Assembly (NCBI GenBank): GCA_039720395.1
Contig: CM077833.1
Span: forward strand, 21,587,771-21,651,770
DNA: 64,000 bases
Direction of reading: 5' to 3'
DNA from: Liquidambar formosana
Lineage: Eukaryota > Streptophyta > Magnoliopsida > Saxifragales > Altingiaceae
Position 1 is the first letter of the stretch. Every line of letters starts with the position of its first letter. The notes under the pieces are model-generated. The model saw only the letters and a list, made by a program, of their open reading frames with translations, was not told where the DNA came from and searched no databases. The position numbers and the translations under genes are program-made. Shown piece after piece: positions 61,018-64,000 of the stretch.

Positions 61018-61563
61018 TGTTATATTAAGTTTCTAATTTATAAGCCTAAACTTATAAGTGGAAGGTTTAAACAGATAAATAAAGACATATTTAAATCAAT
61101 ATTTAATTGATGTAAGATGTGAGACTTTCCAATATTTCCCCTCACGTGTAGATCTTTCACATATAAGCTTAAACTTATAAGTTAAAAACTTAATATGGTA
61201 TTAAAGAATGCCGTTCTCGGGCCTGTTTAGCTATTGAGCCTATCTTTATTGTTCACGTGATAGACTATTTGAATCTTATTAGGCTTACACGTGAGAGAGA
61301 GTGTTGGAAATTTCCACATCCCATATCGATTAAATATTGACTTTAACATTGTTTCATATACCTGTTTAGGTCATTTTTGTTTATAAGATTATCTTTGTTA
61401 TCCATGTAAGAGACTCGTTTTTATCTTATTAAGCTTACACGTGAGGGGGGCAGTATTGAAAATATACTACATCCCACATTAGTTAATTATAAACTTTTAC
61501 ATAACTTCATATATTTGTTTAGACCCTCCACTTATAAGTTTAGACTTATAAGTTGGAAACTTA
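61018..61563. repeat. Foldback repeat, superfamily uncertain
   Basis: The left arm (TTAAGTTTCTAATTTATAAG, then CCTAAACTTATAAGTGGAAG) is complementary to the right arm (CCTCCACTTATAAGTTTAGA, then CTTATAAGTTGGAAACTTAA). The interior repeats CTTATTA(G/A)GCTTACACGTGAG twice and has CACATCCCATAT-like motifs. The size fits a non-autonomous element, but no target duplication is clear. Confidence 0.45.
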
Positions 61564-63136
61564 ACCACAAATGTCCATTATTAGTTAATTCTAAATTAAT
61601 TGCCAAACTAATCTCCACTTATCCATTTGCTTCTCCTCCTATTCTACCAAGCACGGCATCTTGGTCGAGTCGTTTTGAGGGACCATTAAAGAGCTAATTA
61701 TTGTGTATAATCCTATTAATTGATCCTCCATTTACTCAAATCCTTGTAAAGCACCCTACATTTTAACCCTTTTTTATTTTTTTTTTTTTAATGACAATCG
61801 ATATAATTTTTTAACCTACTATGCCTTTTGTTGTTATTGTATTAATAATATCACCATAAGTTGACTTGTCAAAATGAAATTTTCGTCTGTTTTCGTCTTT
61901 AATTTTCATTCATATCGTTCCTGCCAAAGAGACTTGGCAATCCCGTTAATCTTTTATCGTCTTTTGGGAAGAGTTGATTACAAATATTTACAATCATGGC
62001 GCATCATTGTTTTGGGTCGAAGGAAGTTTTGGGCCTCTTGACTTGGCAGTGCTGTCTCAGATTGTACGTATAAGTGAAGAGAAGACCAAAACTTGTGGGT
62101 GGTGGTCAGTTTCCAAGGGTGGGTGGCATAGTACGGGTCAATATTGGGATGCGTTGATCATTGCACATTGACATTGTCACAATACCTTTCTTCTCGTGAG
62201 ATTATTTTAGATGTCCAATAACCAAGCCTCCTTGTGGCTCGCTAACTCATCAAGTTGACTTCCTTCTCTGAGTTCAAGTAGGGTTCATAGGGACGAGATT
62301 TCCTAAATAACAGAAGTCGTTAAAGGTTGAATCCAAAAGATGAAGTCAACTACCATATCTTTTTTTCCTTTTTGTTTTGTTAAATTACAAAATTAGTAGT
62401 GGATATTAAAACTTAATTCTGAATCATAAACCTATCAAACATGCCTAAAATGAATACAGTTTCAGTTCATCCAATTAGCTCATAATCATAGGATTACGTT
62501 TAGGCTCTTGCACTAAAGATGTGATAATTACTCTCTCCGTCCAATTTTTTTTTTATTTTTTATGTTCCAAAATATTTCTTCATTATCACTGCATACGAAA
62601 TTACAATTACCATCACATAAAACAAAATAAAGTAAAAGTAAAGACAAAATGACAAGAGGGTATAAAATTAAAAAAATTAAATGTAACGTTAATGCATTAA
62701 ATACATATCCTTAATACCTATTCTTTAGGGCACACTAATGCAACTCTTCCATATAATTGGTTATTGGCATGAACTTTGAACAACTGGGCTCATGTGTCCG
62801 CTTCCAGCCGGCCCAAATATAACCCAGTTCCAATTTATCCTTTATGGGCCGATAGTATATGTCCATAGTCCACACCACTGCCCTCCTTTACCTGCATGAA
62901 TCCTACCTCACCTGACCCAGCCACTTTGATGGTTTGATTTGGAAGTTGGAATCGTTAGTTAATTTAGTTGACCCAGTAAACTAACCTAATAATAGTCCTT
63001 GATTGGGAACATCTCTCCTCAAACGCACACTCTCTCTCTCTCTCTCTCTCCACCACCGCCTCCCATGCAAAACAATCTTTATTCTCCATTTTCCATACCA
63101 CCTTCCCTCTCCTCACCACCGCTCCCCAGTCTAACA

Positions 63137-63971
63137 ATGGAGGAGCGGTGCCCACCTGCCGGAGATGGAAACCGTGACCATGAGCCTGATCCATTACCCG
63201 AACGCACCTCCCGGGCCGGTACATACGTCGTCCAAGTCCCTAAAGATCAAATATATCGGGTTCCACCGCCCGAACATGCCTTGATTGCCGAACGCCGTCG
63301 TAACCCGGTTCGGAAAAAGAGGTTATGCTGTCCTTGGTTCTGGTGTGCCTCCATCTTCATAGTTGTCACTGTCCTTGCTGTTGGTCTAGTTGGGCATCTC
63401 TTCTATCGTGCTTAAGCCTAAGGATCCTAAATCCTACATTGAGCATGTCCTTGTCAAGACCATGCATGCGTTCCCACACACATTATGTCGTCAAAACCCT
63501 AATGCGAAAACGGGCATTTTTTACAACCAAGGTGGTAATGTTTCCCTCTCTTTTGGGCAACAAGAAATCGCCGTTGGAAAATATCCGATTTTCTACCAAG
63601 GTCACGAGAATTCAACATTTAATACAGATCTTAATGTCTCGAATACGGTATTGCCTAAGGAGATCGAAAGGAGCATGAAGAGTGAAAATTCAAAGGTGCA
63701 CATCTCCTTATCGCTATTGATGAATGCCCCATTGAAACTGAAAATGGGAGGCGTCAAAAGTGAGAGTAGGAAAATTGTTGTTACGTGCAATCTGATGTTA
63801 GATACGTTAGCAAAAGATACTCACATTCTGTCTCAGGAATGTCATATATGCCAAAGGACAATTGTACAGAAGATATATATTGGCGGAGAAATCATACCAA
63901 AAGCCAACTGTAAAGGAGATATTGGCGGAGTCGACCATGTCAGAGAGATGGTAATGATAGTGGTAAATTGA
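63137..63971 (+). CDS. NDR1/HIN1-like (LEA-2) membrane protein
   Basis: I chose the ATG at 63137 because the protein then starts M-E-E-R and reaches the conserved TYVVQVPKDQIYRVPPPEHA within 50 residues, as in NHL13-type proteins. A single membrane span follows a basic R-R-R...R-K-K-R-L-C-C segment (FWCASIFIVVTVLAVGLVGH, about residues 71-90). The LEA-2 domain follows with N-P-N-A-K-T-G-I-F-Y, GGNVSLSFGQQEIAVGKYP and LLMNAPLKLKMGG. These proteins sit in the plasma membrane with the LEA-2 domain outside and are associated with pathogen and stress responses. The frame breaks at about 63407: TTCTATCGTGCTTAAGCC has one base too many (or two too few) to continue into L-K-P-K-D-P. The C-terminal part after E-C-H-I (about 63848) is not family-like, so the true end may be earlier or a further change may be present. 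Confidence 0.87.
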
Positions 63972-64000
63972 AATCCTTTTTTTTTTCCCCTAATTTTTGG

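Larger units (their letters stand above)
59209..63136. other. Intergenic region between the divergent F-box and NHL genes
   Basis: The two genes point away from each other, so this interval holds both promoters. It is AT-rich, with (TA)n at about 60352-60386 and a worn foldback repeat at about 61018-61563 (listed separately). A CT repeat at about 63029-63051 lies in the probable leader of the NHL gene. No other gene is supported. Confidence 0.5.

Noticed and set aside
1..64000. CRISPR arrays, bacterial operons, rRNA or tRNA genes, plastid or mitochondrial insertions, viral relics
   Set aside because: None seen. Repeats are of plant transposon or microsatellite type, B-box-like sites occur only within SINEs, and no organellar or viral coding sequence was recognised.

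Overview
This window is nuclear DNA from a flowering plant, most likely a eudicot. The coding fraction is low, the intergenic DNA is AT-rich, at least one gene is split by short GT-AG introns, every recognisable protein belongs to a land-plant family, and the spacers are full of miniature DNA transposons, SINEs and microsatellites. The sequence does not let me name the species. I see no viral, bacterial, CRISPR or intact autonomous-transposon coding sequence.

Six protein genes are well supported. They are a VQ-motif protein on the minus strand (17.6-19.0 kb), a seven-exon TPR-thioredoxin (TTL) gene on the plus strand (34.1-38.0 kb), a protamine-P1-like basic/acidic protein on the minus strand (43.5-44.6 kb), an organellar mTERF-family gene on the plus strand (52.8-54.0 kb), an AUF1/AUF2-type F-box gene on the minus strand (58.1-59.1 kb) and an NDR1/HIN1-like LEA-2 membrane protein on the plus strand (63.1 kb to near the end). 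They are independent monocistronic genes with no shared pathway. Four of the six carry apparent single-base frame disruptions, five in all. The flanking sequence is otherwise conserved through to the proper stop in TTL, mTERF and the F-box gene, and well into the LEA domain in the NHL gene. This looks more like an insertion-biased base-calling or assembly problem than four separate pseudogenes, but both remain possible.

The rest is mobile-element territory. The most striking content is a set of near-palindromic, Mutator-like foldback MITEs. Elements at 3612-4010, 11671-12070, 26965-27363 and 39382-39733 share one terminal sequence, and each is flanked by a different, perfect 9-bp target duplication. 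Other elements (3181-3569, 49714-50111, 50331-50730) have different ends but the same interior, and a 1-kb element (2160-3162) has the first kind of ends around an unrelated purine/pyrimidine-rich interior. Four of these elements are packed between 2.16 and 4.61 kb. There are also hAT-like elements, including two copies in inverted orientation at 9755-11289, PIF/Harbinger-like MITEs with 3-bp duplications, a tRNA-derived SINE with a clear target duplication at 16.2 kb, an Au-like SINE near 30.0 kb, several local tandem duplications and many simple repeats.
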